64,000 nucleotides of DNA from Dromiciops gliroides (Eukaryota > Chordata > Mammalia > Microbiotheria > Microbiotheriidae), in contig NC_057866.1 of the NCBI RefSeq assembly GCF_019393635.1, forward strand, positions 4,242,223 through 4,306,222, written 5' to 3'. The notes beneath the pieces were generated by a model. That model worked only from the letters and a program-made list of their open reading frames with translations, was not told the origin of the DNA and made no database searches. Position numbers and translations under genes: made by a program. Shown here piece after piece: positions 31,173-42,494 of the stretch (its first letter is position 1; the number at the start of each line of letters is the position of its first letter).

Positions 31173-32010
31173 GGGGAAGATTATCAATTTCTCCATTTTG
31201 TTTCCAAATATTCTCATCCATTTAGGATCAAGAGAGAAGAAATGCAAGAAATGCCAAAAATGCCCCAAATGCCCAAACTGCTCTATGTTCTCAGAGACAC
31301 ATGGCTGTGGAAGGAGAGGTAAGGCAGCCACCATCACTTCACCTTCCACCACCTAGAGACACACAAGGCTTCTCCTTCACCCAGAATACACAAGGGTAGA
31401 GAAAAGTATGAAAAGGGGCTAGATGCAGGTAAATATCAATGCTTTCAATGCTGCTTTTGTCATAAGTACATTCAGCTCTGAAGTCCATTATCAGACTCTG
31501 TTTTTGCCACAAAGCACTAGCTCCTCAGTCACTTATGGCCCAAAGAAGGCTCACCAAGCCTCCATGATATTATTCCACAGGAAATATTGTGCATGTATTA
31601 AGACTAAGTGCTCATTGGTCAGTCTTCCTATTTCATGTTCAATACTTCAATGGATCTGTGATCTTTTGGGCATTAGTAAGCTTTCCATTAATGCCCAATG
31701 CAGCCCAATTGCATCTCCTCCTCCTGTGAGACTCTGACCCACGTCTCCCCACAAATCCTTCATAGAGAAGGTCTCCAGAACACTAAACAGCTTTGGCTGG
31801 ATCCCTTAGCATGCCTGGAAAGTACTGACACTTGATTATCCCTTGTTCTATCTCACCTGTTCACTTCCCTTTCTAATCCCATGCGCCCTTGATATTATCT
31901 TTTATGATTTGTCTCACATATGGATTACTGTGGGTGAGACTGCAGTTTGTGACATCTGGTGTGTGTGTTCTTCCCATTGTCCTTTGGCTGAATGTCACTT
32001 GGGTTCTTTG
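31173..32010. other. Unassigned, with a small AAATGCCCC-like repeat
   Basis: 31230-31278 holds about five degenerate copies of an 8-9 base AAATGCC unit. The rest is unclassified. Confidence 0.4.
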
Positions 32011-32018
32011 TAAACCAT

Positions 32019-32275
32019 TTGTTCAGTCGTTTTCCAGTTATATCTGACTTTTCATGGCCCCACTTGGAGTTTTCTTGGCAAAGATACTGGAGTGATTTGC
32101 TACTTCCTTCTCCAGCTCATTTTACAGATGAGGAAAATGAGGCAACAGGGTTAAGTGAATTGTCCAGGGTCACACAGCTGGTGTTTGAGGTTGAATTTGA
32201 ACTCAGGAAGATAATGTTCCTGGCTTCAGGCATGGAGCTCCATCCACTGCACCAATTGGCTACCTTTGGAAACCA
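32019..32275 (-). mobile_element. SINE with RTE/BovB-type tail
   Basis: GAGTTTTCTTGGCAAAGATA, GGAGTGATTTGCTACTTCCT (tail), ATTTTACAGATGAGGAAAAT, CAGGGTCACACAGCTGGTGT and TTGAACTCAGGAAGATAATG (head), ending CACTGCACCAATTGGCTACC. Confidence 0.85.
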
Positions 32276-32898
32276 CAATGTTCTATTTAAGCTTTGTCTT
32301 ATAAATTCTTTTGGTTAATTTCTTTCAGTAACCTTTACATCATATGGCACCATGGTAAAAAAAAATGTTCCCACAAACTGAAAAAGAAATCATATCAGTC
32401 AGTATTGTTCTGAAGAAAAAGGCAGGACTATGTACTTATCCAATAGGTCATCGCAAAAGGCCTGGTTTTGCCAGGCTTCCCTGCCAAGGCTCTTATCTTT
32501 GGTTTGCTCCCTGGGGGTTTTTGGTGGCATGTCGAAAGGTAGCTGGACGGGGAAGAGAGGGAGACCAGTGAAGCCCAAGAGTTTATGCTACTGATCTGGG
32601 CCAACAAGTCAGCTCCCCCTTCCCTCACTGATGGCCTAGTCTGAAAATGGGGCCATCAAAAATAGAAAAGCCCCAGTTCTCCTGCCAGGAACCTTCATCT
32701 CTAGACCTCAGTAACAAGCTAAGAAACACTGGACTTTGGACAAACTGCACCAAAGGTGTTTTTACAATTGAATTTCTTCACACAATTTGAATGTTACTGA
32801 ACAAATTAGCTATGCTAGTTTAAAGCTAGAATGTCAACACCTGGGGAGAAGAGTGAGCAAGCACATAAAGTGTGCCTCAGTTTACACTACATTGCCGC

Positions 32899-32902
<4 letters not shown>
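32276..32902. other. Unassigned sequence
   Basis: No named family recognised. The moderately CpG-bearing stretch around 32440-32560 might be part of an unknown LTR, but no ends were found. Confidence 0.35.
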
Positions 32903-32995
<93 letters not shown>

Positions 32996-33024
32996 GGAGG
33001 GAGGGAGGGAGGGAGGGAGAGAGG
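32903..33024 (+). repeat. Compound microsatellite (GT)n(GA)n(GGGA)n
   Basis: GT repeats to 32952, GA repeats to about 32986, then GGGA/GAGGGA units. The abrupt change from Z-DNA-prone GT to pure purine is direct from the sequence. Confidence 0.95.
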
Positions 33025-33680
33025 AAGACCTCTGGACTTCTTATCTATTAGCTCATGAAATGGCTTCAGTACCCGTGAATCCTTTCCTTTCTAAGCACGT
33101 TCATGTCCAATTGACCTTTCAGACTGGGCCTGCCAGGGACACCAGAGCCTTGGCCTTTCCAGTAACTGGCTTTGTCTTCCTATCTGCCCTTTGCTATCTC
33201 CATTCAAGTGTGGGAAAGAAGTCTGGCCTTCATGCTCAGCAGCCGTTTTTCCAGGCTCCATTGTGCAGTCTTGGCTCTTTGCTTTTCAGAGTCACTTAGC
33301 CAATAGGGCATCCCTGAATGTGTGCTCGCTGAGGACAGAGGGCACAGAGATCCATTGCCACCCTTCTTCCAGCAGTTTTTTTCTCTGACCCAAGAAAGAA
33401 GAATTCCAGGCACTTCGGATAGCATATGGTCTACACATAAAATCAGAGAGTGAGTTCCCTGTGACTCAGTAGATTTTTATTCAGTGGCTAGAGAGTTACA
33501 GTGAAATCCATTACAGAGTCAATGCCTTTTTTATTTAAAATATATTTTTTCCTGTTTCCTCTTCGGTTATGGCCTCTCATAATTCTTCTACTGCAAATCT
33601 GCCTTGGGTTTGGAGGGATAGATCCAAACCACTTTCCTCCAGTATCTCAGGCTTAATGCTCCAACTTTTACATTTGTTTC
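33025..33680. other. Unassigned sequence
   Basis: No repeat or gene recognised. Confidence 0.4.
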
Positions 33681-33694
33681 CTCTATTCTATTCT

Positions 33695-33834
33695 TTTTTT
33701 TCTTTTTTTGTGTGAGGCAATTGGGGTTAAGTGACATGCTCAGGGTCACACAGCTAGTGTCTGAGGTTGGATTTGAACTCAGGTCCTTCTGACTCCAGGG
33801 TCAGTGCTTTATGCACTGTACCACCTAGCTGTCC
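33695..33834 (-). mobile_element. SINE with 14-bp TSD (one mismatch)
   Basis: CTCTATTCTATTCT at 33681-33694 and CTCTATTTTATTCT at 33835-33848 flank a reverse SINE: T-rich end, GGGGTTAAGTGACATGCTCA, TTGAACTCAGGTCCTTCTGA, CCACCTAGCTGTCC. Confidence 0.9.
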
Positions 33835-33849
33835 CTCTATTTTATTCTG

Positions 33850-34645
33850 AAGTAATTTTCTGGCATGGAATTGAATTCTCCAGATCCACTATACAGGCCA
33901 ATGACCCCGCCCCCCATTCCACAGCTAGGGATTCCTATCTTTCACCAGGGATGGGGTTTCACAAAGAGATAATGACCCACTCCATGTAAGTTCCTTGAGA
34001 CACTTTTATTTTTGTCTTCCTATCTCCAGTGCATAGAACGGTGACTGGAGTAGCAGGGACTGGCAATACTCATGGCTTGCTTGCAGATAGATGATGACAT
34101 TTCTTGTGCATGAGATTTGGAAATCCTGAGAGTCTCTACCCATGTTATTTGCCATGGGTGCTCTTGCCCATCCAGGTTCAGAGGATGCTAAGTCAGGCAC
34201 CGGAGAAGCAACATGGGCCAGCATGGAAGCTAGAAGCCCAGCCTGGATTACTGAACCACAAGTTGTTCTCCTAGCTGCCCTTAGGCAGCCCTAAACTCTA
34301 ATGCCTGAAGTATCTTTCCCGCCAGACCCATGGCCCCAAAATAACAAGGGTAATTCACAGCAATTGTTCTGATTTATTTCTCAGAATAAATAGCAGCAGG
34401 CACTCATCCCCTCCTCTCAAATCACAGCTCATTCTTGCACTCAAAACTTTATGGATCTCTTGATTAAAAAAATAAGCTTCCCTAGCAGGGTGTTTGCTGG
34501 GCCAAATTATGGGCTGGATTGATTGAGGGCTTTCTTCTGGTTAATCAATCTTCAGTTCTTCCTGCTTAGAACTGACAGGGATGACAAACCAATTTCTTTT
34601 TCACACAGGGGAGGAATTCTGGTTTCTATGAAGTCTCTGAAAGCA
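33850..34645. other. Unassigned, L2-like piece near 33990-34060, unique AT-rich part near 34340-34560
   Basis: TCCTTGAGACACTTTTATTT, CTCCAGTGCATAGAACGGTG may be an L2 3' end. The later stretch has homeodomain-like words (TTGATTAA, TTAATCAATC) and no repeat signature. Confidence 0.4.
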
Positions 34646-34649
34646 ATGG

Positions 34650-34810
34650 GACATTCAAGCAGTGAGAAACAGCATGATAGAGTGAGGAGAAAAGAATGGG
34701 ATCTGGGATCACAGGACATGGGTTTAAATCCCAGCACTGACACTTGCTACCTGTAGGCCCTCAGACAAGATGATCTCTGAGTCCCCTTCCAGTTCAGACA
34801 TTTGATGATT
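34650..34810 (+). repeat. MIR
   Basis: GGATCTGGGATCACAGGACA, GGTTTAAATCCCAGCACTGA, GACACTTGCTACCTGTAGGC and TTCCAGTTCAGACATTTGAT. Confidence 0.75.
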
Positions 34811-34904
34811 CTAGAATTCTGACATTTACTGAGCTGCAGCATCTGGGTAGAGAGGGAAGCTGAGGACAACGAGAGGGGCTCAGACATGGCTCTCTATCCA
34901 TCAG

Positions 34905-35235
34905 GTTGCCAAGGAGAACAAAGTACTTCTTAAAAATAACATCATCTCCAAGACAATCCCCAAGGATTATCGATGAAGCAGACGATCCACCCTCAAAGAA
35001 AGAACTGATAATGATGGAACCCAGACTGAAGCAGGCTATTTTCACTTTCCTTCATTTTTTTCTTTTATTCAAATTTTCATATACAAAATGATTAATGTGG
35101 TCATGTTTTACATAATTGTACATGCATAACCTATATCTGATTGCTTACTGACTCAGGGAAGGGGTGGGGAGGGAAGGAGGGGTGAAAATCGGAACCCCAA
35201 ACTATAAATAAAAATATTTATTACTTTAAAAAATA
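34905..35235 (+). mobile_element. L1 3' end of the subfamily also at 4.8-5.9 kb
   Basis: CCAAGACAATCCCCAAGGAT, ATGTTTTACATAATTGTACA, CCTATATCTGATTGCTTACT, purine-rich tract, AAATAAAAATATTTATTA. Uninterrupted, so it serves as reference for the split copy. Confidence 0.85.
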
Positions 35236-35489
35236 AAATTAAAATTAAAAAATAACAACAAAGATGGACAAGTTTCAGTGACAACAAGGCAGAAAAAAGT
35301 ATCTGAAAAGAGAGAGGAATCCTGTCCTGAGTTGGGAGGATGGAAGATGGAAAAGATGGAAGTCTTTTACTTGGATAAAGAAAAAGAAAAATAAACTTCA
35401 CAGCATAGGTATGGGGAGGCATGGATAGACAACACCTCTAAGAAAGATCTAGGGGGGTTTAGCAACTTGCAAATTCAATATGTATAGAA

Positions 35490-36075
35490 AGTGTGAGGTG
35501 GCAGCCCCCAAACCAATGCCATTTTAGGCTTCATTAAGAAGGTGATCAGTCCCAGAAATAAGGAAGTGATAGTCCCACTATATTCTGCCCATACTGTACC
35601 TCATCTAGAGGATTGTAACCATTTCTGGATACCACAATTTAAGAAGAACATTCATGTTGGACAGTTGCCAGGAAAAAAACCTACCAGGACAGTGAAAGGC
35701 TTTGCATATGTTATATGAGAACTAGTTGAAAGAACTGAGTGTGTTTATCTTAGAGAAGACTAGAGAGACAAGAGCTGCCTTTGAGTAGCTAAAGAGTTGT
35801 TATGGGGAAGAGCGTTTAGCCTCGCCCTGCTTGAGCTCAGAGAGCTCAGGTTGGAGCCATGGTTGGATGTGGCAAAGACGTGAGTTTAGGCTTGATGTCA
35901 GGAAACACCTCCTACCCATTAGAGATGTCCCCAAATGGAGTGACCTGAGTCAGGATCTGGTGGGTTCCCCCTCCTTAGAGGACTTCAAGTGGAGGCTGGC
36001 TGACCCTTTTGGGAATATGCTATTGGGAAATTCTTGTTTGGGTCTGGATTTGGCCAGAGGCTGCTGAGGTCCCAA
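35490..36075 (+). repeat. CR1/L3 LINE, RT end and 3' UTR
   Basis: The frame near 35595-35640 reads VPHLEDCNHFWIPQFKKNIH, matching the CR1 C-terminal VRPHLEYCVQFWAPHFKKD. It is followed by GGTTGGATGTGGCAAAGACG, TTTAGGCTTGATGTCAGGAA and CCCTCCTTAGAGGACTTCAA. An ancient copy, but the best CR1 here. Confidence 0.85.
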
Positions 36076-36795
36076 CTGCCAAATCCCAGGATTCTCTTCT
36101 AAGACTGGGGCAGAGGGGAGAGAGGAATGGTTCTGGTGGGCTCCGCCTGGGTCAGACCATATTAGCAATCTGTTTAGCTCAGTGTGTCATATTTGAGGAG
36201 GAACAAGGACATCATACAGAATAGGGTGAAGATGCTCACATGTCACTGAAGACCATGCCATCCATAAAGCTCTGGGTGAAGGAAGTGGGGAATGATTCAT
36301 CTCAAGAAGAATGGTACAGATGACAATGGGACATTCATGTGTGGAAAGAACTATTACATGGAAAAGAAATTGGAAAACTCCCTCTGCTTGGTCTCAGAGC
36401 TGGGTACTGGGATAATGCAGGGAAGAGAAGGGCTTACTAGGGGACCAATAGGCTCATCGTGGGGGGGGGCATCTTCTCAATAAGCAGAGCTTTCCAAAAG
36501 AAGGCAGTGGTTTCCCTGTGCTAGAGAGCCTCGAGAAGTCAACATGAATTAGAGAGGATTCTAGTTCAAGGATGGGCTGGGGAAGCAAGTATCTGATGTC
36601 CCATCTGACTCTGGGACGTCTATATGGGGTTATTTAACCCTGTCACTCATATGGTTTCAAAGTTATGAAGACTAAAAGTAGACAAAGTCCTCAAGTGGCG
36701 AGCCTGTTGGGAGCATGAACATTTACCAAAAAATAAAATAAAATAAAAAGCAACTTTCTCTTTGTGTTATAATGTAATAATAGATCTAATGTCAG
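36076..36795. other. Unassigned sequence
   Basis: A (AAAAT)n-like stretch at about 36728-36750. Nothing else recognised. Confidence 0.4.
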
Positions 36796-36799
36796 TCAA

Positions 36800-36930
36800 T
36801 CAGTCAGTCAACAAGCATCCACATCACATAGTGATATGTAGGTATTTGCTAAATGCTGACTATATCAATAAAAGCAGAAAGACAGTCCCTGACCTCAAGG
36901 AGCTTGCATTGTAATGGGAAAAGGCCACAC
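36800..36930 (-). repeat. L2 3' end
   Basis: CAACAAGCATCCACATCACA and CAGTCCCTGACCTCAAGGAG, CTTGCATTGTAATGGG are the reverse of the L2 terminal region, preceded by CAATCAGTCAGTCAA. Confidence 0.6.
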
Positions 36931-37044
36931 ACCAAGAAGAGCTGAAGTGGGGATGGAGATGATGGTAGGTGTAGAGATGAGGGAATATTGTAGGGAAAGT
37001 CCCAAGTTAGGGTTAGAGATGGAGGTGGAGTTAATTAATTAGTT

Positions 37045-37304
37045 GGGGCAGCTAGGCAGTATAGTGGATAGAGCACAGGGACCGAAGTCAGGAAGATTCC
37101 TCTTTGTGAGTTCAAATCTAGCCTCAGACATTTCCAAGCTGCATGACTCTAGGCAAGTCACTTCACCCTATTTGCCTCAGTTTCCTTGTCTATAAAATGA
37201 GATGGAGAAGGCAATGGCAAACCACTACAGTATCTTCGCCAAGAAAACCCCAAATGGGATCATGAAGAATGGAACACAATTGAATAACAACTGGACAACA
37301 AAGT
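37045..37304 (+). mobile_element. SINE with RTE/BovB-type tail
   Basis: GGGGCAGCTAGGCAGTATAG, GAGTTCAAATCTAGCCTCAG, CTAGGCAAGTCACTTCACCC, then TGGAGAAGGCAATGGCAAAC, GCCAAGAAAACCCCAAATGG, GAACACAATTGAATAACAAC. Flanks ATTAATTAGTT and GTTACTTAGTT may be a worn TSD. Confidence 0.88.
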
Positions 37305-37534
37305 TACTTAGTTAATGCTGAGTGAAATAACTGTTCAGCTTTGTTATAAATCATCAACCAAATCTGAAAATTATAGATTCCAGAAATGGAAAAACCACTA
37401 TCCTATGAGATGTTTCTAAGCTAGAAACAGAATACAACATGGAAACTTGGCCAATTGGCTAGTTCAAGAAATAAGAGGGATGACAAGGGTGAAGGGTGAA
37501 AGCAGAATTGAAGGAATTCTTTTTTTAATGTACT

Positions 37535-38889
37535 TTTTATCTTTTAAAATCATAAAAGTATTTTATTATTTTCCAGTTACATGCAGAGATAGTTTTCAAC
37601 ATTTGTTTTCATAAGATTTTTAGTTCAAAACTTTTCTCCTCCCTCCTTTCCCTCCCCCCTCCCCAAGACAGAAAACAATCTGATACAGGATATATATGTA
37701 CAATCACATCAAACATATTTCTGCATTAGTCATGTTGTGAAAGAAGAATCAGAAAAAAAGGAGGAAACCTCAAAAAAGCAAAAAGCAAAAGTAGAAACAG
37801 TATGGTTCAATCTGCATTCAGAATCAACAGTTCTTATTTCTGGATGTGGACAACATTTTGCATCATGACTTCTTTGAAATTGTCTTGAATCATTGCACTG
37901 CTGAGAAGAGTCAAGTCTATCACAGTAGGTCATCACACAATGTTACTGTTCCTGTGTACAATGTTCTCCTGGTTCTACTCACTTCACTCAGCATCAGTCC
38001 ACTTAAGTCTTTCCAGGTTTTTCTGAAATCTGCATGCTCATCATTTCTTACATCACAATAGTATTCCATTACATTCATATACCACAAACTTGTTCAGCCA
38101 TTCCCCAATTGATGGGCATTCCCTCAATTTCCAGTTCTTTTCCACCACAAAGAGAGCTGCTATAAATATTTTTGTGCATGTGGGTCCTTTCCCCTTTTTT
38201 ATGATCTCTTTGGGATACAGACCTAGTAGTGGTATTGCTGGGTCAAAGGGTATGCAAAGCTTTATAGCCCTTTGGGCATGGTTCCAAATTGCTCTCCAGA
38301 ATGGTTGGATCAGTTCACAACTCCACCAACAATGCATTAGTGTTCCAATTTTTCCACAGCTCCTCCAACATTTATTATTTCCTTTTTTGTCATGTTAGCC
38401 AAACTGAGAGGTGTGAGGTGGTACCTCAGAGTTGTTTTAATCTGCATTTCTTTAGTCAGTAGTTATTTAGAGCATTTTTTCATATGGCAATAGATAGCTT
38501 TGATTTTTTTCATCTGAAAACTAATTGCCTGTTCATATACTTTTACCATTTCTCAATTGGGGAATAACTTACATTCTTTTTTTTTTTTTTTTAGTGAGGC
38601 AATTGGGGTTAAGTGACTTGCCCAGGGTCACACAGCTAGTAAGTGTTAAATGTCTGAGACCGGATTTGAACTCAGGTACTCCTGACTCCAGGGCTGGTGC
38701 TCTATCCACTGCGCCATCTAGCTGCCCCATGATTTACATTCTTATAAATTTGATTTAGTTCTCTACATAGTTTAGAAACGAGGCCTTTATCAGAAACACT
38801 GGCTGTAATAATTGTTTCTCAGCTTTCTGCTTCCCTTCTAATTTTGGCTGCATTGCTTCTGTTTGTTTTTTAAGTACTTTTTTGAAAGT
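37535..38889 (-). mobile_element. L1 3' half, with ORF2 C-terminus
   Basis: The minus-strand frame at 38053-38337 reads MHCWWSCELIQPFW, FDPAIPLLGLYPKEI and TCTKIFIAALFVVEKNWKLR, the hallmark L1 ORF2 C-terminal region (human HCWWECKLVQPLW, DPAIPLLGIYPK). The 3' UTR lies below 37990 and the poly-A end near 37535. A SINE at 38579 interrupts it. Confidence 0.95.
38579..38728 (-). mobile_element. SINE inserted in L1
   Basis: TTACATTCTT at 38569-38578 recurs at 38733-38742. Between are a T run, GGGGTTAAGTGACTTGCCCA, TTGAACTCAGGTACTCCTGA and GCGCCATCTAGCTGCCCC. Only a few changes from the consensus-like copies, so fairly young. Confidence 0.9.
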
Positions 38890-38899
38890 GGTCATGAGA

Positions 38900-39605
38900 T
38901 CCAGGTATTGTAGTATATATTTGTAATTCAGCCACTGGGGAGCATGAGATGGGTGGATTGTTTGCATTCAGGAGTCCTGAACTGCATTGGTTCTATGCCA
39001 ATTAGGTGTCATCACTGTTTGGCATTAATATGGACACCCAGATAATCAGGTGTTATAGACTTGACTCTTCTCAGCAATACAATGATCCAAGATAATTCCA
39101 AAGTACTCATAATGGAAAATGCTCTCCACATGTAGAAAAAGAACTGTGGAATCTGAATGCAAATTGAACCATACTATTTTCACTTTTTTTGTTGTTTTTA
39201 TTTTCTTTCTTAATGGTTTTCCCTTTTTTTCTGCTTCTTCTGACACAACATGACTAATGTTGAAATATGTTGAACATGATTGTATATATATAATCTATAT
39301 CAGATTGGTTATTGTATTGTGGAGAGGGGAGGGAACAGAGGGAGAAAAATTTGAAACTCAAAATCTTTTAAAAACAAAATTGAAAAGTATCTTTACATGT
39401 AACTGGAAAAAATGAAATACAATTAATATTTTAAAAATAAATATGGACGTCCTTCCCCAGAGTGGAGGTGGGGATGTCACCAGGTTGTCTAAGGAAGAGC
39501 TGAGACTCCACAGGTCAGAAGTAGAAAAAGTCACAGCTCCCTTACTGATCAGAGTCATACTGAGCCTGTGAGTAGACCCTGTGTTTTCAGCCAGAGAAAG
39601 AGAGG
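38900..39605 (+). pseudogene. RN7SL pseudogene: 7SL (SRP) RNA retrocopy, split by an L1
   Basis: 38901-38923 equals the 7SL 5' end CCGGGCGCGGTGGCGCGTGC with almost only C-to-T or G-to-A changes. It continues GAGTCCTGAACTGC and TATGCCAATTAGGTGTCATC (7SL TATGCCGATCGGGTGTCC) up to AATATGGAC at 39035. After an inserted L1 it resumes at 39440 with AATATGGACGTCC, TCACCAGGTTGTCTAAGGAA, CAGCTCCCTTACTGATCAG and AGCCTGTGAGTAGACC. CpG decay and lost pairing mark it as non-functional. It covers most of the 300-nt RNA. Confidence 0.88.
39036..39439 (+). mobile_element. 5'-truncated L1 inside the 7SL copy
   Basis: L1 begins about 39053 (TTATAGACTTGACTCTTCTC) and runs through CCTTTTTTTCTGCTTCTTCT and ATGTAACTGGAAAAAATGAA to an A-rich end. 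AATATGGAC at 39027-39035 and 39440-39448 is the likely TSD. About 17 bases between the left TSD and L1 start are unexplained filler. Confidence 0.8.
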
Positions 39606-39636
39606 GAAATGAAAGAGGAAGGGAGTGAGAGGAGAG

Positions 39637-39890
39637 GTGATACAGACCTAGTAGTGGTATTGCTATATATATATGATTTCTAATGGTTACTGCCATAATC
39701 TATACAAATGGTTCTGTGAAAATCTTTCTGTTGCTGTTGAAACAATAGTGGCATCATTAATTCATTCATTAAATGGCAGTTCATTAACTGATGAGTCAGC
39801 AAATAGCATTAAGCTTTTACTACACTTAAGGACGACAGGGAAATTGTCCCTGCTCTTAAAGAACTACCTCTCTACTTGAGGTGGGAATGG
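39637..39890 (-). repeat. Short L1 sliver and L2 3' end
   Basis: Bases from 39642 match 26 nt of the L1 at 38.2 kb (GACCTAGTAGTGGTATTGCT). Then TAATTCATTCATTAAATGGC and AAATTGTCCCTGCTCTTAAA are a reverse L2 end. Confidence 0.5.
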
Positions 39891-40813
39891 GTCAGAGGTA
39901 GGGACACATATAAATAAATACAAATGATATACACAGGAAGTCCAAGAGGAAAAGATCAGGAACAAGAGCTGGGGGGGAGGGGGGGGAAAGGCTTCTGCAG
40001 GAGAGAGCCCCGGAACTGCACTTTGAAGGAAACGAGGGGTCCCATGAAGTGGAGATGAAGAGGGAATCTCCTGCAACTTTGGGGTCCCTTGGGTCAAGGC
40101 ACACAGTTGGGAGATGGGTGGAGCTGGCAAGCCAGTTTGGCCAGAGAGCAGCCCTGCCCCCCACCATGTCTGCATAAGCTCTGAAGCACAAAGGGGTGGC
40201 ATTGGGCAACTCTGAATACTGTCTCCATCTGGCAGGAGAATCCCCACAGAATGTATAAGGATCAAAGGTGAAGTCAAGGGGAGACTTGTAGATAGAAGAG
40301 ATTATTTCTCAAAGGAGCTCCAGGCAGCTGAGCCTTGTGTGCAGTAACTGAAACGGGCCTGATGAATTATTCTAGAAGCATCTTTTTTTATCTTAATGTC
40401 TTGACAGGAAGGAAGCGATGAAAAGCAAGTAGGGTTTTATGTCTGGAAAGCGGAAGTTTGGGGTCCCCTGCCCCTGCCCTAGCTGAAGGGCTAGGGGGTG
40501 GGGGGTGGGGGGTGAGGGGGGCGGTTTGTCTGGGGCCTCCTGCAACCATTCACGCACTCTTTCCATTCTCTGATTCCACGTTGTTTGGGGAGACCATGAC
40601 AGTATGGGGGAGTGGGAAGAGAGCCACTGAGAGGCTGAAGTCAACCCCAGCATCGATCAGTAAGCCCCTACTGTGTTCTTAGAACTGTGAATCCAGCAGA
40701 CTTGGGGTGAACTCCATCTCTGCCACTTCCTTCTTGGCTGTGGGACTTTGGGTGGACAAGGCCCACCCTCTCCCTGCTCCTCCTGTTCTTCCTCTGTCTT
40801 AAGAGGCCATCAG
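39891..40813. other. Unassigned, with G-rich tracts
   Basis: G-rich stretches at 39972-39988 and 40495-40524. Unique-looking AT-rich part near 40330-40410. The 13-bp TSD of the next SINE ends at 40813. Confidence 0.4.
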
Positions 40814-40960
40814 GGGGCGGCTAGGTGGCGCAGTGGATAGAGCACCGACCCTGGAGTCAGGAGTACCTGAGTTCAAATCTAGCCTCAGACACTTAACACT
40901 TACTAGCTGTGTGACCCTGGGCAAGTCACCTAATCCCAATTGCCTCACTTAAAAAAAAAA
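40814..40960 (+). mobile_element. Young SINE with perfect 13-bp TSD
   Basis: AAGAGGCCATCAG at 40801-40813 and 40961-40973. The insert GGGGCGGCTAGGTGGCGCAG ... TTGCCTCACTTAAAAAAAAA retains several CpGs and a pure A tail, so it is among the youngest insertions here. Confidence 0.95.
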
Positions 40961-40973
40961 AAGAGGCCATCAG

Positions 40974-41345
40974 AGAGAATGACCTCTTCTCAATATCTCC
41001 TGGCTTTCTCATGGCCTCCCCCTGACAGGGACACTACTGCCTCTAGCCCACTTGCCCTCTGGGCCCCTCTCTTTGCTCCTTGATTCAAGGGCAGACTCAA
41101 AGGAAGACTGCTGGAGCCTCCGTCCTAGATGGACGACAGCTGGGAGCCCAAGAGGACAAGCCAACCCAGCTGTTTTATCTGGCTCCCCCATAGATGGATG
41201 AACTAAGGCCTTGCTCCCAGAGATTGGAAGCAGGCATGGATTAGGCCCAAAGGAGCTGGCCTATGGTTCCGAGCAGCTGACCAGGCTCTGAGTAGAACTC
41301 TGTTCTCTGATTACTGTTACTTCTCCAGTTTTACCCATTCAAAAG
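40974..41345. other. Unassigned sequence
   Basis: No repeat or gene recognised. Confidence 0.4.
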
Positions 41346-41790
41346 GCCAGAGGATCATACTTTTAGAGCTGGAAGGGACCCTAGCAGCCCCTGAGTCTGA
41401 CTGCCTAATTGTATAGATGAGGGAATTGAGCCACAGGGAGGCTAATGACTTGCTCAGGGTCACTCAGCTAATAAACACCTGCAGTGGGATTCTACTTGGG
41501 TGGACCCAAGTCCAGGTTCAGGGTCCTGCCCACTCTCCTGCCCTGCTCTCCACCCTCCTTTACCCAGCACTTTTCAATTTTCACAGCACCTACCACTCAT
41601 CCTATCATCTGAGTCTTATCACAACAGGGAAGAGGTTAGTAAATCCATTTTACAGACAGGGCACTGAGGTCCAGGGGCAAAGCTGTCTTCCCCAGGTCAG
41701 GGCCAGGACTCACACTCTGGTCATTAGACCTTTAGTTGTTGTGTTCTTTCCACTAGGACACACTCATGCCATTTTCTTTATTCCCAGGGG
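41346..41790 (-). repeat. Two MIR fragments
   Basis: GAGCTGGAAGGGACCCTAGC, ATAGATGAGGGAATTGAGCC and GGGTCACTCAGCTAATAAAC form the first. ATTTTACAGACAGGGCACTG, CTTCCCCAGGTCAGGGCCAG form the second. Confidence 0.7.
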
Positions 41791-41794
41791 GAAA

Positions 41795-42490
41795 AAATTG
41801 TGAAGTATTACTTGTAATCAGTAAGAAGCTTAGTCTGCAGCCAAATGCCTTCATGAACTCATTAGTCCTGTTCCTGTTCTTCAGCAGAAAAGGTAAGTAA
41901 TTAATGATTCATCAAGTGATGCTTTCCAGCCCACCACTCACCACATAGCAGTGAACCCCCACCCCCACCCCGGCCTGCTGGATGACAACATGTCTCCATG
42001 GCTGTCTTCCGGTGACTGATGGGGATCACCGAACCAGGTAGCCCTCAGACATCTCCTGGGCCCCCAAGACATCCCTCATTAGGATTCATGACACTTACTT
42101 TTGTCTGGATTCTGAGGACAGTTTTCACAACTAGGTCACCGGTCAGCAGGAGTGTTTGAAAAGGTGACATTATCTGGGGTCTAATGCACTAGGGAGTGAG
42201 GCTGTCAGTGAGGCTTAAGAGGATGATCTGAATGGATGATGCCATCAGACCAGGAATGGAGCTCAGCGGGGTGGGGAAAAGTTGTCATCTCTATTAGCAA
42301 CTTAAAAGACAAGTAGTCCCATTCTCTGCAATCTGCTCCTTTGAGAGTCACCCATGTTCTTGTGGTACAATGAGGGGGAAAAACTGTCCCCATTCCTTCT
42401 TCAAAAAGCATCTGCCCCAACTGGGCTTCTGCCTGATTCCCATGAACAGTGTCTGTGAGCAACAGTAGATGGGTAGTGGGTTGGATTCCC
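41795..42490. other. Unassigned, unique-looking AT-rich part near 41795-41930
   Basis: TTACTTGTAATCAGTAAGAA and TAAGTAATTAATGATTCATC carry homeodomain/AP-1-like words and no repeat signature. Confidence 0.4.
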
Positions 42491-42494
42491 AGAG

